Shown: piece by piece, positions 15,437 through 22,653 of the stretch
Layout of the letters: the number at the start of each line of letters is the position of its first letter
How positions within the stretch are numbered: the stretch's first letter is position 1
Virus record (IMG/VR): IMGVR_UViG_3300036857_000469
Span: 1-29,936 of that record
DNA length: 29,936 bases
Source of the DNA: a virus
Direction: 5' to 3' (one strand)
Notes under the pieces: model-generated
Seen by the model: the letters and a program-made list of their open reading frames with translations, nothing else
The model's database searches: none
What the model was told of the DNA's origin: nothing
Position numbers and translations under genes: made by a program

Positions 15437-16117
15437 CTATGAGTCGGGAATTTCTTGGTCAGTTGGTATTTTGATGATCTCCGGAATCACCAAGGAAACT
15501 GTCGGCCAGTAAGGAATGTCTGGATCTGGCGGGTCCGGCTCGGGGATGGCCTGCATCGGTCCAGTCCCCCAAGTTGCCACTTCGTACGCCTCGACGTTGA
15601 ACTCAGCGTAGGCCAAGCAGATCGTTCGGTCAGAATCCGACGTGAGACCGTCGTAGTTCTCGTCCATCCAATCGATCATGCCAAGGAGCCCGGAATCATC
15701 TCGCTTCTGAATAAGAAGATTCCGGATGGCTCCCACATACATCTTTGCTAGGCGCTGTGCCCTGGGCGAAGCGTTGACCTTCTTGCCCTTGGCCGAGACG
15801 TGCGCCCCAATTTGGTAGTTCCAGACCACCTTGTAGGATTGCCCTGGCCGATGAAAGTTGCGCCGCATCGGGTGTTCGGTCAAACCGCGATTGGCGATGA
15901 TGCACGTCGGCGTCTGATCCTCCGGCATGTGCTCCATCTCGTAGGTCACTCGGTAGTTCCTGAAGGGCACCAACTGGCCGGCGTCCTCACCCGACCGTCG
16001 TGCCATTTCTTGCAGGTACGTGTAACCCCAAGTCTCAATCAAGTCAACGAGAATATCGTCAACATGATGCGCGCCCACGAAGGCGCCAAAGACAGGATCG
16101 GGTCCAATGCTAGCCAA
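15437..16117 (-). CDS. Tail terminator/neck protein with sheath-like C-terminal arm
   Basis: A 226-residue protein just upstream of the sheath gene, the usual site for the tail terminator. The core (about 10-175) has a helix after HHVDDILVDLIETWGYTYLQEMA, then strands and a conserved-looking WMDENYDGL segment. It ends in PEIIKIPTDQEIP, which closely parallels the sheath terminus EIIKVPTAEEVP, suggesting both make the same contact. I chose the TTG at 16117 because GGAGG lies about 9 nt upstream; upstream in-frame ATGs would overlap the preceding gene heavily. No database call was possible, so the role rests on position. Confidence 0.65.
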   Translation of the reverse strand: MASIGPDPVFGAFVGAHHVDDILVDLIETWGYTYLQEMARRSGEDAGQLVPFRNYRVTYEMEHMPEDQTPTCIIANRGLTEHPMRRNFHRPGQSYKVVWNYQIGAHVSAKGKKVNASPRAQRLAKMYVGAIRNLLIQKRDDSGLLGMIDWMDENYDGLTSDSDRTICLAYAEFNVEAYEVATWGTGPMQAIPEPDPPDPDIPYWPTVSLVIPEIIKIPTDQEIPDS

Positions 16118-16559
16118 GGCGATACGCCTCCAGCAATGCTTGGGAAATCTCAAACGCCATCCAAGTCCCATCCTTGGCCCGTAGATGTAGCGGACGAGCT
16201 GGCATTTGCTTGGTACCGACCTGATGGTAGAAAAGAATGTCACTGTCTACAAGAAGTTTCAGGAAGCCCGCGCCCTCATCAGCGTCAGGATCGAGCACTT
16301 CTGAACGGGTCTTGCCGGTGGCGTTGAGGATCGGATGCGCGCCGGGAATGCCATCTGCGATGCGCTGGCGAATGCGCTCAGGCGACAGCGGTCGCCAACC
16401 AGGTCCTTCTTGGTCGTATGCTCGGCGGTATCCCTCAACAGCCCGCCGCGTGACGGCGGGCCAGGCTGGTCGAAGGTCCTCGCCCCTGTACGCCATATGA
16501 CGCAGCTTGCGGGCCACGAGACCAGCCGAGCGGGACTTGGCTTCCCAACGCGAGATCAT
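16110..16559 (-). CDS. Head-tail completion protein, Mu gpG/virion morphogenesis family-like
   Basis: A 149-residue basic protein. It has the pattern of the phage virion morphogenesis (P2 gpS/Mu gpG) family: GPGWRPLSPERIRQRI, HPILNATGKTRSEV, and late in the sequence HQVGTKQMPARPLH, each seen in that order in the family. It would complete the neck so that heads and tails can join. It overlaps the stop of a 21-codon ORF upstream (TGATG at 16556-16559) and its stop overlaps the terminator gene. Confidence 0.75.
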   Translation of the reverse strand: MISRWEAKSRSAGLVARKLRHMAYRGEDLRPAWPAVTRRAVEGYRRAYDQEGPGWRPLSPERIRQRIADGIPGAHPILNATGKTRSEVLDPDADEGAGFLKLLVDSDILFYHQVGTKQMPARPLHLRAKDGTWMAFEISQALLEAYRLG

Positions 16560-16621
16560 CGCGGTGCCGTCCAGTACCGGAGATACTCAGTCACGTGGAG
16601 TACCACAGCCCAAGGAGTCAT
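16556..16621 (-). CDS. Possible 21-residue peptide bridging two genes
   Basis: A short ORF from ATG 16621 to TGA 16556. It overlaps the end of the membrane-protein gene at 16587 and its stop overlaps the ATG of the completion protein. An AGGA lies about 8 nt upstream of its ATG. The peptide is hydrophobic with Trp, Tyr and Val. The start lies inside a copy of the dispersed element. It may exist only to couple translation; the evidence is thin. Confidence 0.25.
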   Translation of the reverse strand: MTPWAVVLHVTEYLRYWTAPR

Positions 16622-16748
16622 GTTGGGAATCCTCTTGGATATCCCTTGCGCGAACAATTCGATAGCGACTGGCAAGCGCAAGGCCGACGATCACCCCAAG
16701 AAGGAACGCCCAAGGTGCCGCCTGCGCCCAGTCTGGAAGCGTTGCCAT
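16587..16748 (-). CDS. 53-residue single-pass membrane protein
   Basis: The ATG at 16748 follows the preceding stop with no gap (TGA-ATG). A hydrophobic helix spans residues about 12-27, followed by a basic stretch (SRYRIVRARD) and a polar acidic tail, so the C-terminus probably faces the cytoplasm. It is paired with another small membrane protein immediately upstream. In this position it could be a holin or spanin-like accessory, or a membrane factor with no lysis role; no family is evident. Confidence 0.6.
   Translation of the reverse strand: MATLPDWAQAAPWAFLLGVIVGLALASRYRIVRARDIQEDSQHDSLGCGTPRD
16603..16625 (+). repeat. Dispersed element copy 7
   Basis: CCACAGCC at 16603-16610 and TGTTG at 16621-16625, with CAAGGAGTCA between. 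It overlaps the end of the small membrane-protein gene and lies about 45 bp upstream of the completion-protein start. It is one of the three copies that also share AGGAG-N-CATGTTG. Confidence 0.65.
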
Positions 16749-16928
16749 TCACTTGCCCTTACCATTCCCGTTCCCGGTCACGTTCGCAACTACCACGGCC
16801 AACGCCCCCAAGATGGCGACGCCACCAAGGATGTGATCGTTCAAGTCGCCGCCGTTTATGTATACAGCCGCGCCAGCGGTGAACATAACCATTGCCATGA
16901 AGACTAGCCATAGCTGTCGGTTCTTCAT
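16749..16928 (-). CDS. 59-residue two-helix membrane protein
   Basis: Starts at the ATG overlapping the previous stop (TAATG at 16928). Two hydrophobic helices (about 7-24 and 34-51) are joined by a short Gly/Asp/Asn turn, and the protein ends in a Gly/Asn/Lys-rich tail. The topology resembles small class II holins. A second holin-like gene exists at 25473, next to the endolysin, so this one may have a different role. The in-frame ATG at 16946 would overlap the connector gene and is less likely. Confidence 0.6.
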   Translation of the reverse strand: MKNRQLWLVFMAMVMFTAGAAVYINGGDLNDHILGGVAILGALAVVVANVTGNGNGKGK

Positions 16929-17455
16929 TACCAGTCCGTTTGCCATCCGACCAGTCCGCCTGCGTCCACGGGGAATGCGTAGCTCGGACCATAGCGGTAG
17001 CCTTCCCCTTGGCCTTGTCCACCTTGGTCGGGGAGAATCTCACCGCCGCGACACTCAGCGGCCGCGTCGATCAAGAACCGCATCTGGTCATTCCACAAGC
17101 TGCGGTAGTCCTCATAAGCAGAGCGATCAGAACGCACCTGCTCAGGAAAGTATGAAAGTTCGATCAGGATAACCGCCAGCATCGTGACACACGTCTGAGC
17201 GTTGGTGCGGATATCCGGTGCCATGTCGCAAGTCATCGGCGGCGAGTCCACCGAACCGGTTCTACCCAGAACGATGGACGTCGCCTGCGCGATGATTAGT
17301 TCTACTTCCTCACCCGTGGGGCGCGTCGTGTCATCGAACGTCCCGATCTCATCGTCATCGTCGTTCTGTGTGCGAGCGCGCAGGAGCGCGCCCACCTCAT
17401 CCACCGTGGGTGGGTAGAACTTGTCAGGATCGATGGGATCAGGAGGCACGGACAT
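16928..17455 (-). CDS. Head-tail connector/adaptor protein (putative)
   Basis: A 175-residue protein between the capsid genes and the completion protein, where the gp6/gp15-like adaptor is encoded in most phages. The N-terminus (DKFYPPTVDEVGALLRARTQ) and the helix with VELIIAQATSIV are compatible with the all-helical adaptor fold. A Gly/Gln/Tyr-rich C-terminal tail follows. The ATG at 17455 lies just after the previous stop; a TTG at 17461 overlapping that stop is an alternative. Identification rests mainly on location and helical pattern. Confidence 0.6.
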   Translation of the reverse strand: MSVPPDPIDPDKFYPPTVDEVGALLRARTQNDDDDEIGTFDDTTRPTGEEVELIIAQATSIVLGRTGSVDSPPMTCDMAPDIRTNAQTCVTMLAVILIELSYFPEQVRSDRSAYEDYRSLWNDQMRFLIDAAAECRGGEILPDQGGQGQGEGYRYGPSYAFPVDAGGLVGWQTDW

Positions 17456-17457
17456 GA

Positions 17458-18000
17458 TCAAACGCCTTGGATGATCTTCTCCAGTGGCTCCTTGACCGAC
17501 TTGCGCGGCTGGCCGCCGGTGGCCTCGTTCTCAGCCTCCAGGAGCGCCTCGGCCTTGTCCGAGTCGTTCTCAGCGGCTGCCACCACAGCAGCGGCGGTGG
17601 GCTTCTGAACGCGAATCCAGGCCACCAGCGCATCGTGGTCATCGAAGTCAAGGCCCTCAGGGACCTCGCCTGGCTCACCCGACTCGGGCGCGCCACCTGC
17701 CTCTGCCACTGCTTGCTGGCCGCGGACCATGGCCAGTTCCTTCTCGGTGAAGAACGCGCCCAACGCCTCACCACGCGCCAATTCGTCCTCGGGGATGTCC
17801 TCGACGTAGATGGGCTCGTAGCGCTGTTTGTGGACCGTGCGGGTCTTCACCCGCTCCGTCCCACGCTTACCGGTGACCGTGATCTCGTTGCCATCAGCGT
17901 CGGTCAACGGCAGGTTGTAAGTGAACAGCTTGTGCTTGACGTAGACGACTTCACCGTCGTCGGTGTCTTCGCGCGCTGCGGGCGGGGCGACATCCGTCAT
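17458..18000 (-). CDS. Hypothetical head protein after the capsid gene
   Basis: A 180-residue acidic protein. The first half is beta-rich and polar, with a conserved-looking region through TVHKQRYEPIYVEDIPEDEL. The second half is Ala/Glu-rich and helical, ending with a basic patch and EPLEKIIQGV. Its ATG overlaps the capsid stop (ATGA). A location just after the capsid gene suggests a head-associated or connector-associated protein. I recognise no domain; the C-terminal helices recall small head-fibre or peripheral-subunit-binding modules only loosely. Confidence 0.6.
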   Translation of the reverse strand: MTDVAPPAAREDTDDGEVVYVKHKLFTYNLPLTDADGNEITVTGKRGTERVKTRTVHKQRYEPIYVEDIPEDELARGEALGAFFTEKELAMVRGQQAVAEAGGAPESGEPGEVPEGLDFDDHDALVAWIRVQKPTAAAVVAAAENDSDKAEALLEAENEATGGQPRKSVKEPLEKIIQGV

Positions 18001-19055
18001 GGCGTGCCGTCCAGCCCCTTGAACCGGAGGAGCACGAACTTGTTGTCCACGAACCAGAGCGGACGCACGCTGGACTGCACCCACGTCCGCTCTGTCTTCT
18101 GCTCGCGCCACGTCTCCGACCCCAGCGGCTTCTCGATGCGGGTCTGGCCGCATCCCTGGGACTGGCAGACGATGGCCTCGCCCGCCGTCTGGCGCGGCGA
18201 CGAGTAGATGGGCGGGATGCCCGGTGCCACCAGCGACCCGTAGATCGCCACCAGCGCCAGGACCTCCTGCGGGTTGAGGATCCAGAGGTTGAACTCCGCA
18301 CCCATCTCGTCGGTGGCAGCGATCATGTCGGCGCGACCGAAGTCATACGCCGGGGACTGCTGAGGCGGATCCACCTCGGGATCGTAGGACGACCAGTCGT
18401 TGCCGATGACGTCACGCGAGCCGTCGGCCAGCGCAGCGTTGACCGTTTCGACCGCCCGCTGGTTGAGCTTGCGGACGACCACGTTCCCCAGCTGACGCAT
18501 CATGCGGGTGAACGTGGCGTTGTCGTTGCGGTCCCTGGCCTCGTCGGTGATGAACGTCTTGCCGCCCCACTTCTCCACAAGGGCGGTGTTCGGCACCGTG
18601 GCCTCGGTCCCGATCAGCGGGAACTCAGCCGCTGGCGCGATCTGCTCGATGTCCCGGGAGGTGTACAGCTCGTTCTCCTGGGCCTCATCGAACACCACTG
18701 CGCCGCCGGTCACCCCACCGCCGTTGGCGAATAGGCGGTCCGCGATGAACCGCTCGGCGGTGATATCCATGATCATGCGGGTGATGCGCGTCGGCGACTT
18801 GAGCATCGTCTCGACGGTGATCGTATTGCCGACCACCCTCGGCGGACCGAACGGATGGCTGGGAGCCACCGGATAGTAGGATGTGGCCGCCGCCTTCACC
18901 GATCCCCTGGACGAGAGGATGCCGTTCTGGTTCGGGAGGTTGACGAAGCCCTCGTAGTCCTTCAGGGCCTCAGTGGCCTTGGCGAGATGCTCGAACCGCT
19001 GGGCGACGAACACCCGAGCACGCTGGCCTCGCTTGGCATGGAGGAGATTGCTCAT
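17997..19055 (-). CDS. Major capsid protein
   Basis: A 352-residue protein in the canonical position after a decoration gene. It has the expected size and pattern of an HK97-fold shell protein: an N-terminal helix rich in charged residues, then a region from TITVETMLKSPTRITRM (an E-loop/P-domain-like stretch), the long spine helix around EARDRNDNATFTRMMRQLGNVV, and a C-terminal A-domain with NPQEVLALVAIYG and VRPLWFVDNKFVLLRF. It is encoded downstream of a Mu I-like protease and a DUF2190-like protein, the Mu/SPP1-type order. The ATG at 19055 overlaps the previous stop. Confidence 0.85.
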   Translation of the reverse strand: MSNLLHAKRGQRARVFVAQRFEHLAKATEALKDYEGFVNLPNQNGILSSRGSVKAAATSYYPVAPSHPFGPPRVVGNTITVETMLKSPTRITRMIMDITAERFIADRLFANGGGVTGGAVVFDEAQENELYTSRDIEQIAPAAEFPLIGTEATVPNTALVEKWGGKTFITDEARDRNDNATFTRMMRQLGNVVVRKLNQRAVETVNAALADGSRDVIGNDWSSYDPEVDPPQQSPAYDFGRADMIAATDEMGAEFNLWILNPQEVLALVAIYGSLVAPGIPPIYSSPRQTAGEAIVCQSQGCGQTRIEKPLGSETWREQKTERTWVQSSVRPLWFVDNKFVLLRFKGLDGTP

Positions 19056-19483
19056 AGCGAGGTCCCCAGCTTGATCACGGCGTCCTGTCCGGCGGATGTG
19101 GTGGACCAGCAGCGGGCACACGCGGTGGCCTTGTCAGCCGCCTTATCCGCCGTGCCGTTGGCGCCGACCTTCACCCAGTCGCCCGGAGCGAGCGGAACAG
19201 CCGCCTGGATTGGCACGACCATGTTCATGCAGAACACGGTCACGACGCTGGACTGCTTGCCATCGGCAGCGCAGTCAGCTTCCGCCACGCCCACGGGCTC
19301 ATCGCCCGGGGCCGCTGGCGCGATCTTGATGTTGCCACCCGCGCCGGTTGGCGCGAGGCCGAGGCTGGCCGGGTCCTTGGCTCCGGACAGCTTGACGAAC
19401 CGCTTGCCGGTCACGTCGGCGGTGGGCCGACCGGTGACCCGACCACCCGGCTCGTAGATGGGAGTGCAGACGTTTGTTGCCAT
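19052..19483 (-). CDS. Head decoration protein (DUF2190-like)
   Basis: A 143-residue Gly/Ala/Val-rich, beta-type protein between protease and capsid genes. The pattern GAGGNIKIAPAAPGDEPVGVAE, then V(V)PIQAAVPLAPGDWVKVGANG, is the usual layout of small capsid-stabilising proteins of this class, with a repeated G-x-P-x-G-V-x-x and a late L-x-x-GD-x-V-x-x-G strand. It contains several Cys residues that could form stabilising links. The stop overlaps the capsid ATG. It would bind the outside of the shell after expansion. Confidence 0.8.
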   Translation of the reverse strand: MATNVCTPIYEPGGRVTGRPTADVTGKRFVKLSGAKDPASLGLAPTGAGGNIKIAPAAPGDEPVGVAEADCAADGKQSSVVTVFCMNMVVPIQAAVPLAPGDWVKVGANGTADKAADKATACARCWSTTSAGQDAVIKLGTSL

Positions 19484-21127
19484 CTACATGCCCCTCCGCA
19501 TCAGATGCGCGTTGGGGTGGACGGGAGGCAGCACCCCAGCCGCAGCCAGAGCCGCCGCCTGGGCAGCCTGCTGAGCCTTGCGTGCCGCCACTTCCGGGAG
19601 CCATTCGGCCGGATAGGCGTCATCCGGCTCGCTGGTCTCGGTGTCGGGGGTGGTGCCGCCGAGTTCGGACACCGGGATCAGACCCGGCGCCAGTCCGCCC
19701 TTGTCGGCGGAGGCGGTGAGCAGAGTCCTGGTCCCCTCGGGGTCCTTGTCCCACTGCTGCTTCCAGTGGTCCTCACGGGACTTGGGGATACGGCCCTGCT
19801 GGATAGCAGCCGACACCGCGCGGTCACGGTCCTCGGTCTGCTGTCGAGTGTAGGCGGAACGGCCCAGGGCGGCATCGGCCACCAACTGTTGGTAGGCTGC
19901 CTCGTCCACGGTACGGACACCCGCCGTGACAGGTGACTGCGTGGGCGCTGCCACAGCCGGGTCGTTCTTGTTGGAACCGCTCGGACCGGTCACGTCGGGA
20001 ATGTCGCTTCCCGCCACTTGCGTGCCAGAGTCGGTCGTGCCAGGGGACTCCGCTCCCGGAGCGTTGGACGGACCGGTCGGGTTGTAGATCATGCCCGCCG
20101 CCTGGAGCGCCTCGTTCAGCTGCTCGTCGGTGGCGTCTGAGCCCAACCCGACCAACGCGCGCAGCGCTGTCGGATCGATGACCGGAGCCGTGGCAGCTTC
20201 TCCTGCCACTTCGTTGTCCTTTCTGCTCTCGTCACGCGTTGCGTACAGAGAGACTTGCTTGTGTGTGAACTTCTTGGCCGCCAAGAGAGAAGCTGTCGCC
20301 TCCTCCTTGGCTGCCTTGTCCTGAGGAGCGTCGATGAACTCCTCGAACACAGGAACGGGGTCACCAAACGTGGCTGCACGCTTTTCACCATCGACCGTGT
20401 AGGGCACGCGATACAGGTCGCCCGTTGACTCGTCCTCGACAATCAGTTCGTCTGGGCTCTGGTAGTGACCTCGAATCCACCACCAGAAGTGGTCAGCATC
20501 GAGTTGCTGGTAATACTGCTTCTCGATGGCACTGACGTCGATACGGGCGGCCAGCCGCCCGGCCCTTCCAGCCAACACCTCCTCCTCTGTCGTGTATACA
20601 ACCAGACCTTCAGGCCCTTCCTTGGAGTACAACGCTCGGATGTCCTCCAAGGTAGAGACGCCTGGCCATCTCACGCCCAGAAGAGCCAGACCGGTTATGA
20701 CGAGTCGCCACTCATGCCCCGTGTTCGTGACGACTCCAAGTTCTCCATCAATGCTGCGACCAGGGTAAGCACTCGGGAGAACATTCGCGAGCCACTCAGG
20801 CACGCCCGTGTAGTCGCCACGAATCAAGTGCCCACCCTGGTCCAAGCGAAGGTTTGCTACAGTGCCAACTGCTGGCTCCCCATCCCAGTTAGGATCGTTC
20901 AAGCCCTCGTGGCCGAGCCTGAGACGGGGAGCCTTGATCGCGGGGTCGCCCTGCGCCTCAACAGCGTCTGCCAGGTCCTCCGTCGTGAAGGTGTGCGGAC
21001 CCGAGGCCAGTGGGTACTCGATCCCTGTCTGGACTATCTCGACACCCTCAACCGTGACCAGTTCCGCCGGAGACCAATCCAGCGTGGGGGCCACAGCCCG
21101 GAGCGAAGCTGTTGAGCAGACGGTCAT
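19484..21127 (-). CDS. Mu I-like prohead protease with C-terminal scaffold region
   Basis: A 547-residue protein. Residues about 25-170 match the Mu gpI-type serine protease, with likely catalytic His73 (LGHEGL) and Ser125 (GRSIDGEL). A long low-complexity Pro/Ala/Gly linker follows. Residues about 437-490 carry the family's C-terminal scaffold motif, from RDRAVSAAIQQGRIPKSRE through DKDPEGTRTLLT. The protein would build the prohead and then cleave itself and the scaffold. The middle (about 205-290), with WWWIRGHYQSPDELIV, is not part of the usual family. The ATG overlaps the previous stop. Confidence 0.85.
   Translation of the reverse strand: MTVCSTASLRAVAPTLDWSPAELVTVEGVEIVQTGIEYPLASGPHTFTTEDLADAVEAQGDPAIKAPRLRLGHEGLNDPNWDGEPAVGTVANLRLDQGGHLIRGDYTGVPEWLANVLPSAYPGRSIDGELGVVTNTGHEWRLVITGLALLGVRWPGVSTLEDIRALYSKEGPEGLVVYTTEEEVLAGRAGRLAARIDVSAIEKQYYQQLDADHFWWWIRGHYQSPDELIVEDESTGDLYRVPYTVDGEKRAATFGDPVPVFEEFIDAPQDKAAKEEATASLLAAKKFTHKQVSLYATRDESRKDNEVAGEAATAPVIDPTALRALVGLGSDATDEQLNEALQAAGMIYNPTGPSNAPGAESPGTTDSGTQVAGSDIPDVTGPSGSNKNDPAVAAPTQSPVTAGVRTVDEAAYQQLVADAALGRSAYTRQQTEDRDRAVSAAIQQGRIPKSREDHWKQQWDKDPEGTRTLLTASADKGGLAPGLIPVSELGGTTPDTETSEPDDAYPAEWLPEVAARKAQQAAQAAALAAAGVLPPVHPNAHLMRRGM
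19951..19973 (+). repeat. Dispersed element copy 8
   Basis: CCACAGCC at 19951-19958 and TGTTG at 19969-19973, inside the protease linker and antisense to it. Confidence 0.45.
21091..21114 (+). repeat. Dispersed element copy 9
   Basis: CCACAGCC at 21091-21098 and TGTTG at 21110-21114, within the first 40 bp of the protease gene and antisense to it. Confidence 0.55.
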
Positions 21128-21681
21128 CAGCCAATCGCTAGCGCGTAGACGTTGTCCGTCGTTGGCATATCCTGCGGCTTGTTCGTCGCCTTCAGCGCAC
21201 TCACGTGGCTATTGCTCTGGAACTCAGCCGCGACCCGGTACAAACCCTTGTCGGTGACGGCGGGACAGGTTCCAGTCACCGTACCGCTGTATGGGTCGGC
21301 TCCCAGAGTGACGTCGGCGGGAATACAGAAGCTATCAGAGTCAGCCTGCGTGGCGAACTGACCCGTCACCTTCTGGAGATACACGTGAATGTGGCCGATG
21401 TCGTGTCCGTCCGCCGTCACGGTCTGCGGCAGGCTGCCAGTGCACGGGCCAGCCGGGCCACAGCGAAGTTGCGGCTCCAGATCGAAGTCCTTGTAGGCGA
21501 TCTTGACGGTGATCGGCTGGTTCGTGTGAATCAGCAGCGGGCTGACGACGCGAAGCTGCGGCGTCACCGTGGGCTGATCTCCGATCGGACCGCCAAGGAA
21601 CGCGCCAAATGCCACAGCGGCGCACGTCAAGCACAAAGCCATGACAATGGCGGCTATTGATAGTTCACGCTTCCTGGTCAT
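21127..21681 (-). CDS. Secreted or membrane-anchored protein of unknown function
   Basis: A 184-residue protein. A basic N-terminus (TRKREL) is followed by a hydrophobic helix (about 8-30), so it is exported or anchored. The outer domain is beta-rich, with Cys74, Cys80, Cys119 and Cys139 that could make disulfides, and a His cluster at 93, 97 and 99 (in DGHDIGHIHV). I know no family for it; a small Ig-like or copper-binding-type fold is possible. The ATG at 21681 overlaps the stop of the basic-protein gene. Its place between portal-side genes and protease is unexpected for a secreted product. Confidence 0.65.
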   Translation of the reverse strand: MTRKRELSIAAIVMALCLTCAAVAFGAFLGGPIGDQPTVTPQLRVVSPLLIHTNQPITVKIAYKDFDLEPQLRCGPAGPCTGSLPQTVTADGHDIGHIHVYLQKVTGQFATQADSDSFCIPADVTLGADPYSGTVTGTCPAVTDKGLYRVAAEFQSNSHVSALKATNKPQDMPTTDNVYALAIG

Positions 21682-21827
21682 CGACGCCGACCCTTCTTTC
21701 CACGCTTGCGCTTGGCCTTCTTCTTCTTGGCCGAGGCATTTGTGATTCTGGCCGCGGACCGTTTGCTGAAGCCCTTCTTCCGCAGCTTGTGGTACTGCTT
21801 CCAATTCTTGACTTGCTTCCCAGGCAT
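21678..21827 (-). CDS. Small basic nucleic-acid-binding-like protein
   Basis: A 49-residue protein with about 20 Lys/Arg residues. The centre has a helix with RKKGFSKRSAARITNA, and the C-terminus is a Lys/Arg run. The centre resembles small actinophage proteins carrying a KxxGxSKxxAARIxNx motif (DUF7218-type, from memory). It probably binds DNA or RNA. The start lies two bases after the previous stop; the stop overlaps the secreted-protein ATG (TGA in ATGA). Confidence 0.65.
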   Translation of the reverse strand: MPGKQVKNWKQYHKLRKKGFSKRSAARITNASAKKKKAKRKRGKKGRRR

Positions 21828-21829
21828 GG

Positions 21830-22135
21830 CTAACTCGACAGTGCGTGGAAGCGAATCCGCGCGTCACCCTCCACGTAGCCCCGGAATGAGCCCTTCTGGG
21901 AGTAGTCGTGCGTCACGACGGTGGGATCGTCGGCGCTGGTTGCAGGCGGTCCAACATCGTCGATGGGCTGTGGGACCACCTGGAGCGAGGAGCCATCTCC
22001 CCAGTTGATCCGATACGGACCCACGTAGGGGAGGTGGGTGACATCGTGAATCATCTGATCGTCACCCGGCTTGCCGGTTGAGTGGATCGTCAGTTCCACG
22101 GTGTTCGAGTCGGTCTGTTCGACCGCGAGCTTCAT
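21830..22135 (-). CDS. PKD/Ig-like protein (second of a pair)
   Basis: A 101-residue beta-rich protein with INWGDGSS early and VTHDYSQKGSFRGYVEG late. The W-GDG strand followed by a H-x-Y-x-x-x-G strand is the signature of PKD domains. It is about the length of one such domain. These modules occur on phage heads and tails as adhesion or decoration domains. The start overlaps the upstream PKD-like gene. One reverse copy of the dispersed element lies inside. Confidence 0.65.
   Translation of the reverse strand: MKLAVEQTDSNTVELTIHSTGKPGDDQMIHDVTHLPYVGPYRINWGDGSSLQVVPQPIDDVGPPATSADDPTVVTHDYSQKGSFRGYVEGDARIRFHALSS
21952..21973 (-). repeat. Dispersed element copy 10 (reverse orientation)
   Basis: CAACA at 21952-21956 and GGCTGTGG at 21966-21973 on the + strand, inside the PKD-like gene. 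Confidence 0.45.
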
Positions 22136-22653
22136 CGGTTCACCATCCCGCCCCTCGGGTTGGTGACGCGGGAGTAGGTCCGCATCTGTTCGCGGGTCGA
22201 GGCCAGCATCTTGCGCCGCTCCGCGAACACGGACGGTTGGAGGTCCGGGTCATGCGGACGGGTGATGCCCTGGCTGGTGACGTCATCGATGATGTCCGGC
22301 TCGCCCGCCTGGACCTGCGCCCAGATGCGAACCGCGTTCCCGCCACCCGCCTCGATCATGATGCGGTACATCGTCCCAGGCCGACCGGTGTAGGTGTGGT
22401 TGACGGTGGTGACACCCAGTTCGCCATCGCTGGCCGGCGGTGTGTCGAAGTCGGGATCGGTGTTGTAGCCGTTCACGTCGCCGTCGCCCCAGTAGATCTG
22501 GTTGACGGCGGTTGCCGACCAGACAGTGGCGATAAACGTCAAACCGTTGGGATCGCTCGTCAGGTCCTGTTCGATCTGCGCCCAGACTGATCCAGGCGGA
22601 AAGTCCGTCACATCGGCGGGTGGCGGCCCGCCGAACACGATCTTATTGGCCAT
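22132..22653 (-). CDS. PKD/Ig-like protein (first of a pair)
   Basis: A 173-residue protein. Residues about 35-115 contain IYWGDGDVNG and then VNHTYTGRPGTMYRIMIE, the W-GDG and H-x-Y pair seen in PKD domains. The C-terminal 50 residues are charged and probably helical (PSVFAERRKMLASTREQMRTYS). It directly follows the portal gene, overlapping its end by 11 bp. It may be a head-associated decoration protein carrying a binding domain. The similarity to the 21830 gene suggests an ancient duplication. Confidence 0.6.
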   Translation of the reverse strand: MANKIVFGGPPPADVTDFPPGSVWAQIEQDLTSDPNGLTFIATVWSATAVNQIYWGDGDVNGYNTDPDFDTPPASDGELGVTTVNHTYTGRPGTMYRIMIEAGGGNAVRIWAQVQAGEPDIIDDVTSQGITRPHDPDLQPSVFAERRKMLASTREQMRTYSRVTNPRGGMVNR

